Below are positions 1 to 8,398 of a DNA stretch of 64,000 nucleotides, piece after piece. The number at the start of each line of letters is the position of its first letter. The first letter of the stretch is position 1. The notes below the pieces were generated by a model, which did no database searches, was not told where the DNA came from, and saw only the letters and a program-made list of their open reading frames with translations. A program made the translations under genes and the position numbers. Source of the stretch: Gemmatimonadota bacterium (GTDB taxonomy: Bacteria > Gemmatimonadota > Gemmatimonadetes > Longimicrobiales > Gaopeijiaceae); contig JAJDXS010000080.1 in the NCBI GenBank assembly GCA_022823145.1, forward strand, positions 62,001-126,000. The letters run 5' to 3'.

Positions 1-16
1 TGGAAAAGGCAGGACC

Positions 17-1231
17 ATGCGCACCGCGTTCCTTGCTCTCGCGCTCACCGCCATCCTCTCCTCCTGCGAAACGGAATCGCCGGCAGGCGACCTGACGCGC
101 GAGACGCTTCCGAACGGGGCGATGCTCGTTCGCTACCCCGACCTTCCCGCCATCGACGCAGTTGGCCCCGATGTTACCGAATCGCATGTGGACCTGCACT
201 TCGGCAGCGTCGACGGATCCGACCCCAACCTCATCTTTGCAGACATCCGGGGCATCCAGGCCGCTGGCGACGGCACCATCTTTGTGCTGGATGCCCAGGC
301 CACCGAGGTGCGGGCCTACGATTCCGGCGGTCGGTACCTGAGCACGGTCGTGCGGAAGGGTGACGGGCCGGGCGAGATCACCGCGGCCAACGGGATCTTC
401 CTCGCGGGCGACACGCTGCTGTGGCTGAACGATCACGGCAAGTGGATGATCGTCGGCGTCGACCGGTCCGGAGAGGAGGTGCACCGCTTCGACATGCCGA
501 TCAGGAGCTACGGATACATCTGGGACGGTGTCTTCGACGATCGTGGACGCTACTGGACATCCGACTACGAACGGGAGGGCGGATTCACCTACCCACCCCC
601 GCCAGCCCTGAGCTCCAGCGTTTATCACAACTACTTCGTGTCCTACGACCTGGCCAGCGAGCGCATCGACTCGGTCTACCTCGGTGAAAGCAGCGGTCGG
701 TCATACACATACGAGGACGAGTACGGGATCTGGCAGTACCTGCCGATTCCCTTCGAGCCGGCCTACATGACGTTGTTCGACCCGTCCGGCGGATTCTGGC
801 TCGCGAACAGCGCGTCTTACCGCATTGTGCGAACCGGCGAGGGTGGGGACACGCTGGTCGTGATCGAGGCCGCGCTGCCCCTACAGCCGGTCACGGACGA
901 AGACCGTGCCGCCTACGTCGAGGAATGGCTCGGGTATTGGCCCGAGGCGCGTCGCGATCTGGAAGCGGTTGCGGCTCTCATCACCGACGTCAAGCCCGTT
1001 CTGGCGGGCATCTTCGTTGACGACGAAGGCATGCTCTGGGTGGAGAGGGTCGTGCCGGGCGATGCCCCCGCTTTCTACGACCGATACTCTGCGCAAGGAG
1101 ACTATCTGGGCTCCGTGCGCCTCGCGTTCAAGGCGGCCAGGGGCAGAGTCTGGGTCCAGCACGGCAGTATCTACGCCTGGGTCGTTGATGAGCTGGATGT
1201 GCCGTACGTGGTGAGGGCGCCGGTGGGGTGA
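17..1231 (+). CDS. 6-bladed beta-propeller lipoprotein
   Basis: Predicted secreted lipoprotein of 404 aa. A short signal peptide ends in a lipobox (ILSSC, Cys17), so the protein should be anchored by lipid after Lnt-type processing. The body reads as repeated beta-propeller blades: strands rich in Y/W/V, a 'DAQATEVRAYDSGGRYL' blade, and the G-DGPGE turn near residue 120 that marks the six-bladed propeller lipoproteins common in Bacteroidetes and Gemmatimonadota. The second lipoprotein encoded from 3731 on the other strand shares the YLST...GDGPGE motif, so the two are probably paralogues. The start has an upstream AAAAGGCAGGA ribosome site. Substrate or partner is unknown; the family has no established enzymatic role. 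Family assignment is fairly secure, function is not. Confidence 0.8.
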   Translation: MRTAFLALALTAILSSCETESPAGDLTRETLPNGAMLVRYPDLPAIDAVGPDVTESHVDLHFGSVDGSDPNLIFADIRGIQAAGDGTIFVLDAQATEVRAYDSGGRYLSTVVRKGDGPGEITAANGIFLAGDTLLWLNDHGKWMIVGVDRSGEEVHRFDMPIRSYGYIWDGVFDDRGRYWTSDYEREGGFTYPPPPALSSSVYHNYFVSYDLASERIDSVYLGESSGRSYTYEDEYGIWQYLPIPFEPAYMTLFDPSGGFWLANSASYRIVRTGEGGDTLVVIEAALPLQPVTDEDRAAYVEEWLGYWPEARRDLEAVAALITDVKPVLAGIFVDDEGMLWVERVVPGDAPAFYDRYSAQGDYLGSVRLAFKAARGRVWVQHGSIYAWVVDELDVPYVVRAPVG

Positions 1232-1367
1232 TGGCTGTGCGCCCACCATCGGCGCCGTGCGCGGTCCGGCCAACCCCCCTGACACCTCACGTAATCCCAC
1301 CACCATGGCGGGCGTAACCTCATGCGAGTACCGCCACCTGCCTCCACCCCAGCATCAGGCCGCAGCC

Positions 1368-2450
1368 ATGCCCGACAACAAGACCGTCATCGCACTCCCG
1401 GCCCTGACTCTCACGGCCCTCCTCACCCTCGCCCTTCCTTCTGAACCCGCCCATGCCCTGGCGCCACCACAGGACCCCACCCCGGCCGCCGCCAACCTGG
1501 CCTTCGCCCCCGAAGCTCCTTCTCCGGGCTCCTCGGTCACCGTCACCTACCACCCGCTGGACGCCCTCGCCGGCGAGCCCGTGCTCGTCCTGCGGGGAAG
1601 GTTCGAGGTCCCGCGGCGAATCGACCTGGGCCACGAACCACGGAACGAGCGCGTTGCCACGCTGACGCCGGGGGACGGTGGGTCCTTCACCGGATCGTTC
1701 CCGGCACCGAACTCGGCGGCCTACGGCATCTTCGTCGTCGAGGACGTGGCGGGTGAGCGGCTCGACACGAACGGCGGAATGCACTTCGAACTGGTCATCC
1801 ACGGCGAGGACAGGTCGTCCCACGCAGACGTGCTGGTCCGGCGCGCGAGCCACTACAAGGACCGCGATCCCTCCATCGCGAGCGAGTCCAACACACGTGC
1901 CGCGGAACTCTTGCGCGAGGTGCTGGCCGAGGAGAACCCGAGTGAGTCGATCACGGTCACTATCTCCGACTCTCCGACCACCGACCTGCAACCCGACCTG
2001 GCCGATCTGCCGGCGGAGTTGCGGTGGACCCAGGCATGGTTGCGATGGCAGGAAGACGGGAACTCTCGCGCGGCGCTGGAGGAACTGGAAGCCGAGTGGC
2101 CGGTAGCCGAGGGCCTGCGCACGGGAATCGCCAACAGCGGCCTGCTCCTTGCGGTCGAATCGCGGGACCTCGACGCCGTAGACCTTTGGGCCGGGCGGAT
2201 CCTGCGCGAGGGCTGGGCCGACCCCTGGTCGGACAAGGTGATGATCGCACAGATGATCTCGACCCTTCCGGAGCGCCGTGGCCGCGCCCTCGACCTCGCC
2301 GGAGACGCCCTGGCGGACCTGGACGCTGTGGATCTCGCCCGATACCCCGGACGCCCGCTCGGTGAGACGGCATCCGAATACGCCGACGCCCTCGCTCGGG
2401 CCCGGGCCGAAGCGCAGGCCGAGTACAACCGGCTCCTCGCCGCCGGCTAG
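1368..2450 (+). CDS. Secreted hypothetical protein, beta-sandwich plus helical domain
   Basis: Unknown protein of 360 aa. I take the ATG at 1368 because a clean signal peptide follows it (hydrophobic ALPALTLTALLTLALP, then AHALA cleavage region); the frame is open further upstream but that part is proline-rich and not signal-like. Residues about 45-160 look like an immunoglobulin-like beta-sandwich (SVTVTYHPLDALAG, VLVLRGRF, SFTGSFPAP). The rest, about 170-360, is helical and Ala/Glu/Leu-rich, resembling tetratricopeptide-type repeats without a clear consensus. It lies alone between two propeller lipoproteins and ends 3 nt from the convergent gene. No catalytic motif is visible. Gemmatimonadota often carry such domains in front of thioredoxin-like modules, but none is present here. 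Confidence 0.65.
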   Translation: MPDNKTVIALPALTLTALLTLALPSEPAHALAPPQDPTPAAANLAFAPEAPSPGSSVTVTYHPLDALAGEPVLVLRGRFEVPRRIDLGHEPRNERVATLTPGDGGSFTGSFPAPNSAAYGIFVVEDVAGERLDTNGGMHFELVIHGEDRSSHADVLVRRASHYKDRDPSIASESNTRAAELLREVLAEENPSESITVTISDSPTTDLQPDLADLPAELRWTQAWLRWQEDGNSRAALEELEAEWPVAEGLRTGIANSGLLLAVESRDLDAVDLWAGRILREGWADPWSDKVMIAQMISTLPERRGRALDLAGDALADLDAVDLARYPGRPLGETASEYADALARARAEAQAEYNRLLAAG

Positions 2451-2453
2451 CAT

Positions 2454-3731
2454 CTAGCGTTCCCGCCGCCTCAGCGGCCACACCTGCGCGTACTCGACAC
2501 CGAGGTCATCGGTCGCGCGCCCGAGGATGTAGTCCTCGCCGATCTCGTAGATGTCGGTGAGCACGGCGGGAGTCTCGACCAATCCCAGGACACGCCCCTC
2601 CGGGTCGAAGATCGTCCACAGCGGATCGGCATCGCCTGCTCCGGGCAGGCGGTACTCCTGGACCCAGAGGTGGTCGAGGACATCGGCGATCGCCGTGACG
2701 AACGCGGGATGGGTCTCGGGGAGCGGGATGCCCTCGTACCGTTCGCGCATCGCTCGCCGTCTGTCCGCACGCAGCCGCTCGGGTTGGCGCATGACCCGAT
2801 CCTCGATGTAGGCGTCAAGGTGCGCGTCCGTCCGGGCGATCACTTCATGGTCTCGCCACACGATGCGTTTCAGCATGCCATCGGCCCCGAATGCCCTGAT
2901 CTCGTAGCCGTAGTTCGGAGCGACAACCACGAGGTCTCCCCACACGAAACTCGCTATGTCGTGGTCGAAGATGAGCGACATGACGCTGGTCCGGTTGCCG
3001 TTGTACTCCCGGTTTGTCTCGGTGCCGTCGAAGGTGCCCAGTCGCCCCTGCTGCGCCCCCTCGGCTCCGTGCAGCTGGTAGAGATCCTCTTGACGGTGCA
3101 AACCGTCCTGCCGCGAGCCGCGAAGGATGGTCTCACTCGCCAGGGTCCGGCCTGTCGGCAGGGCCACCTCGGGGCTCCGGTGGACCGCACCCTCCAGCGC
3201 GAAGGTCCGGCCGACGTTCCCTCGGTTGTCGAAGACAGTGAGACGGCGGCCTTGAGCAAACCAGGCAATCAGGGAATCACCCTGCCACCGGTCGAAACCG
3301 AGCAGATTCTCGAATTCACCGGGACCGTCTCCGGTACCTCCCCACGTCGAGAGGTAGCGCCCGGACGCATCGAATACCCGCAACTCGTTTGGGCCGCTGT
3401 TCCGGACCACGATCCGGCCATCGGCCATCGTAAGCGCCCCGCGTACGCGGTCGAGCAGATACGGCTCCGCACCCTCGATCGCCCCGATCGAAACCGACGG
3501 TGCCGTCCCGACCTGCCATCCGAGCCTGGAATCGGCCGGCGGCCGGAGGTTCTCGACGATCCGAATCCCGGCGCTGTCCCGAATCACCGCCTGCCGGGCG
3601 AGCGATTCTGCGTCGGTTGCCGCACCATCCCCGGGATTGTCGCAGGCGAGCAAGGTCATGACGATGGCCATCACTGCGACGGTTGCAGGGGCGAACGGGC
3701 GACAGGGCCTGGCGACGGCAACGAACGACAT
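2454..3731 (-). CDS. 6-bladed beta-propeller lipoprotein
   Basis: Lipoprotein of 425 aa. The signal peptide is long, with the hydrophobic stretch ending in TLLAC (Cys30). The mature part starts with an acidic linker, then a 'DSAGIRIVEN' segment typical of six-bladed propeller lipoproteins in Gemmatimonadota, followed by blades including YLSTWGGTGDGPGEF near residue 130. Blade-type strands continue to the C-terminus (DHLWVQEYRLPG, FDPEGRVLG). It is transcribed divergently from the streptogramin-lyase-like gene at 3824 and convergently with the gene ending at 2450. No enzymatic residues are recognisable. A surface or periplasmic binding role is inferred only from the fold. Confidence 0.8.
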   Translation of the reverse strand: MSFVAVARPCRPFAPATVAVMAIVMTLLACDNPGDGAATDAESLARQAVIRDSAGIRIVENLRPPADSRLGWQVGTAPSVSIGAIEGAEPYLLDRVRGALTMADGRIVVRNSGPNELRVFDASGRYLSTWGGTGDGPGEFENLLGFDRWQGDSLIAWFAQGRRLTVFDNRGNVGRTFALEGAVHRSPEVALPTGRTLASETILRGSRQDGLHRQEDLYQLHGAEGAQQGRLGTFDGTETNREYNGNRTSVMSLIFDHDIASFVWGDLVVVAPNYGYEIRAFGADGMLKRIVWRDHEVIARTDAHLDAYIEDRVMRQPERLRADRRRAMRERYEGIPLPETHPAFVTAIADVLDHLWVQEYRLPGAGDADPLWTIFDPEGRVLGLVETPAVLTDIYEIGEDYILGRATDDLGVEYAQVWPLRRRER

Positions 3732-3823
3732 GCGCGGTATCCTCGGTTATCTTGCCGGGCTCGCGTCAGGGGCTTCGATTGAACATAGTGGCGGAGATCA
3801 ATCCCCGGTGGGAGGACTGACCG

Positions 3824-4873
3824 ATGAAGTTGTTGCGTTGTGCGATGCTGGCGTTGGCAGGTGTTCCGATGGCTCCGGCGGGCGGGCTCGCCCAGGAGTC
3901 CGAGCAGCCGCAGGGGAGCGATCCGAGGCTGGAGGAGTGGAACGTGCCCTGGGAGGAGAGCCGGCCGCGTGATCCCTACGTGGCGCCCGACGGACGCGTC
4001 TGGTTCGTGGGGCAGCGGTCGCACTACGCCGCCGTCCTCGACCCGAACACCGGCGAGTTCGAGAAATACGACCTTCCCGATGGTGCAGGCCCGCACACGG
4101 TCGTAGTTGGTTCGGACGGGATGGTGTGGTACACCGGAAACCGCGTGGGCAATATTGGCCGGATCGATCCCGCCACCGGTGAGATCGAGATCTTCCCGAT
4201 GCCCGACGAGCGCGCCCGCGACCCGCACACCTTCGCCTTCGACGCTGCGGGCGACCTCTGGTTCACGGTCCAGGGCGGCAACTTCGTGGGCAAGTTCTGG
4301 CGGGAGACCGGCGACGTGCGGCTGGTCGAGATGCCGGACAACCCCGAGGGGCGCGGGGGTTCGACCCGTCCCTACGGACTCAAGATGGATTCCCGTGACC
4401 GGCCCTGGGCGACGCTGTTCGGGACGAACCAGCTGGTCATGGTCGATCCGCAGACATTCGAGCCCACCTACTACGAGTTACCCGAGGGCGCGCGGCCGCG
4501 GCGGCTGGTGATCGACTCGCGTGACATCGTGTGGTATGTGGACTACGCCCGCGGATACCTGGGCCGGGTCGACCCGGAGAGCGGCGAGGTGACCGAGTGG
4601 GCCAATCCGAGCGGCGAGGGGGCACGTCCGTACGGGGTCGCCATCGACCAACACGACCGGGTCTGGTTCGTCGAGACCGGGGTGCGGCCGAACCGGTTCG
4701 TCGGGTTCGACGCGCGCACGGAGCGGTACATCAGCGAAGTAGACGTGGCCAGCGGCGGTGGAACCATTCGTCACATGTACTTCGATCCGAAGACCGGCGT
4801 GGTATGGTTCGGGACCGACGTGAACACTGTGGGGCGGGCGGTGCTGCCGCCTTTGAGGAGGGTCAGCGAGTAG
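3824..4873 (+). CDS. Secreted streptogramin-lyase-like 7-bladed propeller
   Basis: Exported protein of 349 aa with a signal peptide (MKLLRCAMLALAG... cleavage near GLAQE). The body is a regular propeller with repeats of about 45 residues of the type 'PD.RVWFVGQ...VLDPNTGEFEKYDLP', 'DGMVWYTGNRVGNIGRIDP', 'AGDLWFTVQGGNFVGKF', 'DIVWYVDYARGYLGRVDP' and 'DRVWFVETGVRPNRFVGF'. This matches the Vgb (virginiamycin B lyase) superfamily. Many members are not antibiotic lyases; I see the fold, not proof of activity. The Vgb catalytic His pair should be checked by alignment: candidate histidines occur at 'AGPHTVV' and 'TIRHMYF'. The start has a GGGAGGA site 7 nt upstream. Confidence 0.75.
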   Translation: MKLLRCAMLALAGVPMAPAGGLAQESEQPQGSDPRLEEWNVPWEESRPRDPYVAPDGRVWFVGQRSHYAAVLDPNTGEFEKYDLPDGAGPHTVVVGSDGMVWYTGNRVGNIGRIDPATGEIEIFPMPDERARDPHTFAFDAAGDLWFTVQGGNFVGKFWRETGDVRLVEMPDNPEGRGGSTRPYGLKMDSRDRPWATLFGTNQLVMVDPQTFEPTYYELPEGARPRRLVIDSRDIVWYVDYARGYLGRVDPESGEVTEWANPSGEGARPYGVAIDQHDRVWFVETGVRPNRFVGFDARTERYISEVDVASGGGTIRHMYFDPKTGVVWFGTDVNTVGRAVLPPLRRVSE

Positions 4874-5055
4874 CGGCGAAGGCGGATCCGCTCCGGTTCA
4901 CGATCTACAAGGTTTGCCACGAGCCGATGGGTGAGCAGGCCGCGGAGGACGGGAATTCGTCGTGAACGCGGTGGTGGCGCGATCCACCGCAGGTGCGCTT
5001 GTCCGCGGTTGACCTCGACAACCAGTCTCAACGTGGCTCGAAAAGGGGAATCATC

Positions 5056-6276
5056 ATGTCCACCAATCGTCCGGTCTACAACCCCGAGGCTCCGGCGTTC
5101 GCGAGGCTCCAATTCTGCTTCGCTCTGGCGACCAGCCTCGCGCTCGCCACGGCGTGCGCACCAGCTGCGGACCAGGAGGAAGACGGGGCCACGCCGGCCG
5201 CCGAGCAGACTGCCGACCAGCCCCCCGAAGCCGACCACTTCGTCCCCTCCACGCCAGAGAACCTGAATTGGGGCTGGTTTCCGATTGAGAAGGAACCCGT
5301 GCTCCGCATGCAGTCCGGCGAAACCGTCCGGGTCAACACGCTGACCCACGTCGGTGCTGGCCAGAACGAGGATCCGGTGAGGTACCTCACGAGCCTCGGC
5401 ATCCCGCGCGACGAGATCCCGCAGGACGTGCTGGACTTCTGGGAGACGCGCGAGGGGCGGCCGCGCGAGGGCCGGAGCGGCCATGTTATCACGGGCCCGA
5501 TCCATGTCGAGGGCGCCGAGCCCGGAGACGTGCTGGAGATCGAGATCCTGTCCATTGAGACGCGCGTCCCGTGGGGGGTGAACAGCACGAGCGCGCGCGG
5601 CGGCGTCTTCTCGACCTCCTACCCCGGGTACGCTGAAGGCGATCCGGCGCTGGACATCCCGCCGGGCACGCGCCACGTGATCCGCACCGGCGAGGTCGAC
5701 GGCCGGGAGGTCGCGTTCTTCTCCGACGACATCCAGGTTCCGCTCGCCCCGTTCATGGGCATCCTTGCCGTGGCGCCCGATCCCGTGGTGGGCCAGCCCG
5801 GTGTGACGGTTCCCGGCGTGCAGGGGTCGCGGCCACCCGGCCCGCTCGGCGGCAACCTCGACGTCAAGGATCTGAAGGCCGGAACGACGGTGTATCTGCC
5901 CGTGTTCCACCCCGGGGCTCTCTTCTATGTCGGAGATCCGCATGGGGCTCAGGGCGACGGTGAAGTCAGCGGGACGGCGATCGAACAGTCTCTGACCGGC
6001 ACCTTCCGGCTCCGGGTTCACAAGGACGGCAGCATCACGGGCCCCAGAGCCGAGAATGACGAGCACTACATCCTGATGGGGATCGACCTGGACCTCGACC
6101 GCGCCGCCCGCCACGCCGTCTGGGAGGTCGTGAACTTCCTCGTCGAGGAGAAGGGGCTCACCCCGGCCAAGGCGCTGTCGCTGGCGAGCATCGCGGTGGA
6201 CTTCCGAGTCAGCGAGGTCGTGGACCTGACGCAGGTGGTGTCGGGGTTCATCCCGAAGGACGTGTTCCTGCGGTAG
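5056..6276 (+). CDS. Acetamidase/formamidase family lipoprotein
   Basis: Amidohydrolase of the FmdA/AmdA family, 406 aa, which hydrolyses short amides to ammonia and the acid. The conserved core is visible: 'GPIHVEGAEPGDVLEIEIL' near residue 150, 'PFMGILAVAPDP' near 235, 'GGNLDVKDLKAGTTVYLPVFHPGALFYVGDPHGAQGDGEVSGTA' near 270-315 (motif split for description), and the acidic HG-AQGDGE loop expected at the active site. Unusually it carries a signal sequence ending in LATAC (Cys34), so it looks like an exported lipoprotein rather than a cytosolic enzyme. I chose the ATG at 5056 because AAAAGGGGAA precedes it. The 3' end overlaps the convergent membrane-protein gene by 29 nt. True substrate unknown. 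Confidence 0.85.
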   Translation: MSTNRPVYNPEAPAFARLQFCFALATSLALATACAPAADQEEDGATPAAEQTADQPPEADHFVPSTPENLNWGWFPIEKEPVLRMQSGETVRVNTLTHVGAGQNEDPVRYLTSLGIPRDEIPQDVLDFWETREGRPREGRSGHVITGPIHVEGAEPGDVLEIEILSIETRVPWGVNSTSARGGVFSTSYPGYAEGDPALDIPPGTRHVIRTGEVDGREVAFFSDDIQVPLAPFMGILAVAPDPVVGQPGVTVPGVQGSRPPGPLGGNLDVKDLKAGTTVYLPVFHPGALFYVGDPHGAQGDGEVSGTAIEQSLTGTFRLRVHKDGSITGPRAENDEHYILMGIDLDLDRAARHAVWEVVNFLVEEKGLTPAKALSLASIAVDFRVSEVVDLTQVVSGFIPKDVFLR

Positions 6277-6985
6277 CGCGCACGGGCCGGGTGTTGGAGT
6301 CACCGGACCGCGCGTCCGCCGAGAACGTCAGCCACCCTCCCATGGCGATCATCCAGATCACGTAGCACGCGTCGACCCACGCGACCAGTTCCTGGTCGAA
6401 AACGATCATCGGGATCCTGAACAGCAGTTCCAACGCCCCGACGGCGGCCATCCACGTGATCAGCTTTCGCCATCCGAACACGCTCGCGAAGACCAGCGCG
6501 AAGCAGAACATCGAAGCGCCGCGGGCAAGCCCGGCGATCCTCTCGAAGAGGATGCTGGCGTCCCGCATCACGAGCTGGATGCCGACGAACGATTCCTGTG
6601 CCGCACCGCCTGACGCCGCGCTACGCTCCGGCAGGGCCGTCCACCCAACCGCGTCCAGGCCGAAGTGCGGGACGAGAGCCACCGCGCTCGCGTAGAACAT
6701 GGTGACGGCCAACAGCAGCGGGGCGCCGGCGGGTTTCAGGGCCGCATGAAGGCCCAATGGCAACGCCAGCGTGAACAGCCAACTGGCGACGCCGAGCCAG
6801 ACCGCGGCGTACGGTCCGGGCTGGATGGCATTGACGGCCCGGTGCACTTCGGCGGTCGGCTCGCCCGCGATCAGCGACACGTCGATGCCCGCGGACACCG
6901 CGCTGCCGATGAGCACGGATACGCCGAGGATGTTGCACAGCACCGCCAGGAGGGCCGAAACCCCCGAGACTCTCTGGATGGACAT
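6248..6985 (-). CDS. Hypothetical multi-pass membrane protein
   Basis: Integral membrane protein of 245 aa with about six hydrophobic spans (for example VSALLAVLCNILGVSVLIG, YAAVWLGVASWLFTLALPLGL, LLLAVTMFYASAVALV, GASMFCFALVFASVFG, WMAAVGALELLFRIPMIV and DACYVIWMIAMGGWLTF). The pattern resembles DUF4386-like proteins but I cannot confirm the family. It is the last gene of a minus-strand run after SusD, 21 nt downstream of it, so is probably cotranscribed. Its C-terminal tail is hydrophilic and overlaps the 3' end of the convergent amidase gene. No catalytic residues are apparent. Confidence 0.7.
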   Translation of the reverse strand: MSIQRVSGVSALLAVLCNILGVSVLIGSAVSAGIDVSLIAGEPTAEVHRAVNAIQPGPYAAVWLGVASWLFTLALPLGLHAALKPAGAPLLLAVTMFYASAVALVPHFGLDAVGWTALPERSAASGGAAQESFVGIQLVMRDASILFERIAGLARGASMFCFALVFASVFGWRKLITWMAAVGALELLFRIPMIVFDQELVAWVDACYVIWMIAMGGWLTFSADARSGDSNTRPVRATAGTRPSG

Positions 6986-7006
6986 TGTGTTGGCTGTGGC
7001 GCCCTC

Positions 7007-8347
7007 CTACGCCTCGCCGTCCCTGCAGTCCGTCAGGCTGTAGTTGGGGTTGTTCGCCTCGTTGCCCGGGATCACCAGCGACAGGTCCGTGCCCCGCTGC
7101 AGGTTGTCCTTGTGGTACGGGCCCCACGGGTACACGGTGTTCGCCGCGCGGCCGTACTGGCGCACCAGACGCCGCAGGTCGCCCAGGCGATGTCCCGTGT
7201 TGAAGAGCCAGAACGCCCGCTCGCGGAACATCAGGTCCACGCGGGCATCCTGGTCGCCAGGATCCGCTACCGGATCGAGTCCCACCGTACCCCGCGCCGC
7301 GTTGATCGTCGCAAGCCATCCCGCCATGTCGCCGTTGTTGAGCTGTGCCTCGGCCTCGATCATGCGCGCCTCGTTGCCGCTGGCGGTCTCCACCGGCGCA
7401 GCGCGGCTGGTAAGCTTGAGATACCGGTACATCGGGGTCTCCGAATCGAAGCGTGAGACGCCGACGTATTCCGTGGGGACCCGCGGATCCCCGGCCGTGG
7501 CGAAGTCCAACCCGTTGCCGCCTTCGTTCTCCGACACGGAGTAGCGGTCGAGTTCCCAGTTGTCCACGTACATGAAGTTCTCTTCACGGGACGAGTTGGT
7601 GGAATGGACGGTCTCGTACAGGAAGTCCGTGGGGACGGTCGCTACCGCGGCGGCCGCCGCGGCATGGTTGCCCTGGTTCACCAGCGCTCTGCCCCTGAGG
7701 ACGCTTGCGAAATTGGCGATCCGCGCGCTTCCGCCGCTGAACTGGTCGGCCATGTTCAGCCGCTCCATCGCGCGGTCCATGATCTGGTCCGTGCTCAGCG
7801 GCGTGCCGTACTCGATCTCGGGTTCGGTCCTGCCGAAGGGCACCGCCCCGCAATAGGCCTCGCCCATCAGGATGTGCACCGCTGCGGAGACGGCGTACAG
7901 TTCGCCGATCCGCGGGTCACCGCCGGGGTTCCCCGAGACCTCCTGCAACAGTGCGGCCGCATCCTCGGCCGCGACGCGCGCCACGTGCAGGTTCTGGTAC
8001 ATCTGGTCCCACGATGCGTTCTGGGGGTCCATCTCGCGGAGGTCCATGGCGCGTGTCAGCGGCGGGGTGCCTCCGAACTTGAATTCGTCGCTGAACCATC
8101 CCATGGCCTGCACCAGGCCCAGCGCCGAACCCGGGCCGCCGGCCGCGCCGTCCTTGGCCAGCGCGAATTCACCGATGGCGCCGTTGTAAAGCGCGGACGC
8201 GCCCTGGAGGGTGCGCAGCTGGTCCGGCTCGATGATGTCTGGATCCGCGACATCCAGAAGGGAGTCGCACGCGGGGAGCGTCGCGGCGAGAGTCAGGGCA
8301 GCGATCGTCCAGCCCCTGGTTTTCCGTTGTCTTCCATTCGTGTTCAT
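7007..8347 (-). CDS. RagB/SusD-family outer-membrane lipoprotein
   Basis: SusD-type surface lipoprotein of 446 aa, the lid that sits on a SusC TonB-dependent channel and captures nutrients. A signal peptide ends in LPAC (Cys27), followed by the typical 'DSLLDVADPDII' start of the mature protein. Helical TPR-like segments fill the middle (MYQNLHVARVAAEDAAALL; YAVSAAVHILMGEAYCGAVPFG), and the conserved C-terminal 'ERAFWLFNTGHRLGDLRRLVRQYGR' and 'VYPWGPYHKDN' motifs are present. I chose the ATG at 8347 because GAGAGGAA lies just upstream; a longer in-frame start exists at 8395. It follows SusC by 51 nt in the same direction, forming a SusCD pair. The ligand cannot be deduced. Confidence 0.93.
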   Translation of the reverse strand: MNTNGRQRKTRGWTIAALTLAATLPACDSLLDVADPDIIEPDQLRTLQGASALYNGAIGEFALAKDGAAGGPGSALGLVQAMGWFSDEFKFGGTPPLTRAMDLREMDPQNASWDQMYQNLHVARVAAEDAAALLQEVSGNPGGDPRIGELYAVSAAVHILMGEAYCGAVPFGRTEPEIEYGTPLSTDQIMDRAMERLNMADQFSGGSARIANFASVLRGRALVNQGNHAAAAAAVATVPTDFLYETVHSTNSSREENFMYVDNWELDRYSVSENEGGNGLDFATAGDPRVPTEYVGVSRFDSETPMYRYLKLTSRAAPVETASGNEARMIEAEAQLNNGDMAGWLATINAARGTVGLDPVADPGDQDARVDLMFRERAFWLFNTGHRLGDLRRLVRQYGRAANTVYPWGPYHKDNLQRGTDLSLVIPGNEANNPNYSLTDCRDGEA

Positions 8348-8398
8348 GTCGGTGTTCCTCTCGTCAGTCATGGTCTCTGAAGTCATGGTCGCCATGGG

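Noticed and set aside
3824-4873. True virginiamycin B resistance lyase
   Set aside because: The fold matches, but catalytic residues could not be verified, and most members of this propeller group in environmental bacteria are not resistance enzymes.
4771-6303. 510-aa minus-strand frame opposite the amidase gene
   Set aside because: The plus strand holds a complete amidase-family gene with signal sequence; the antisense frame is a composition artefact.
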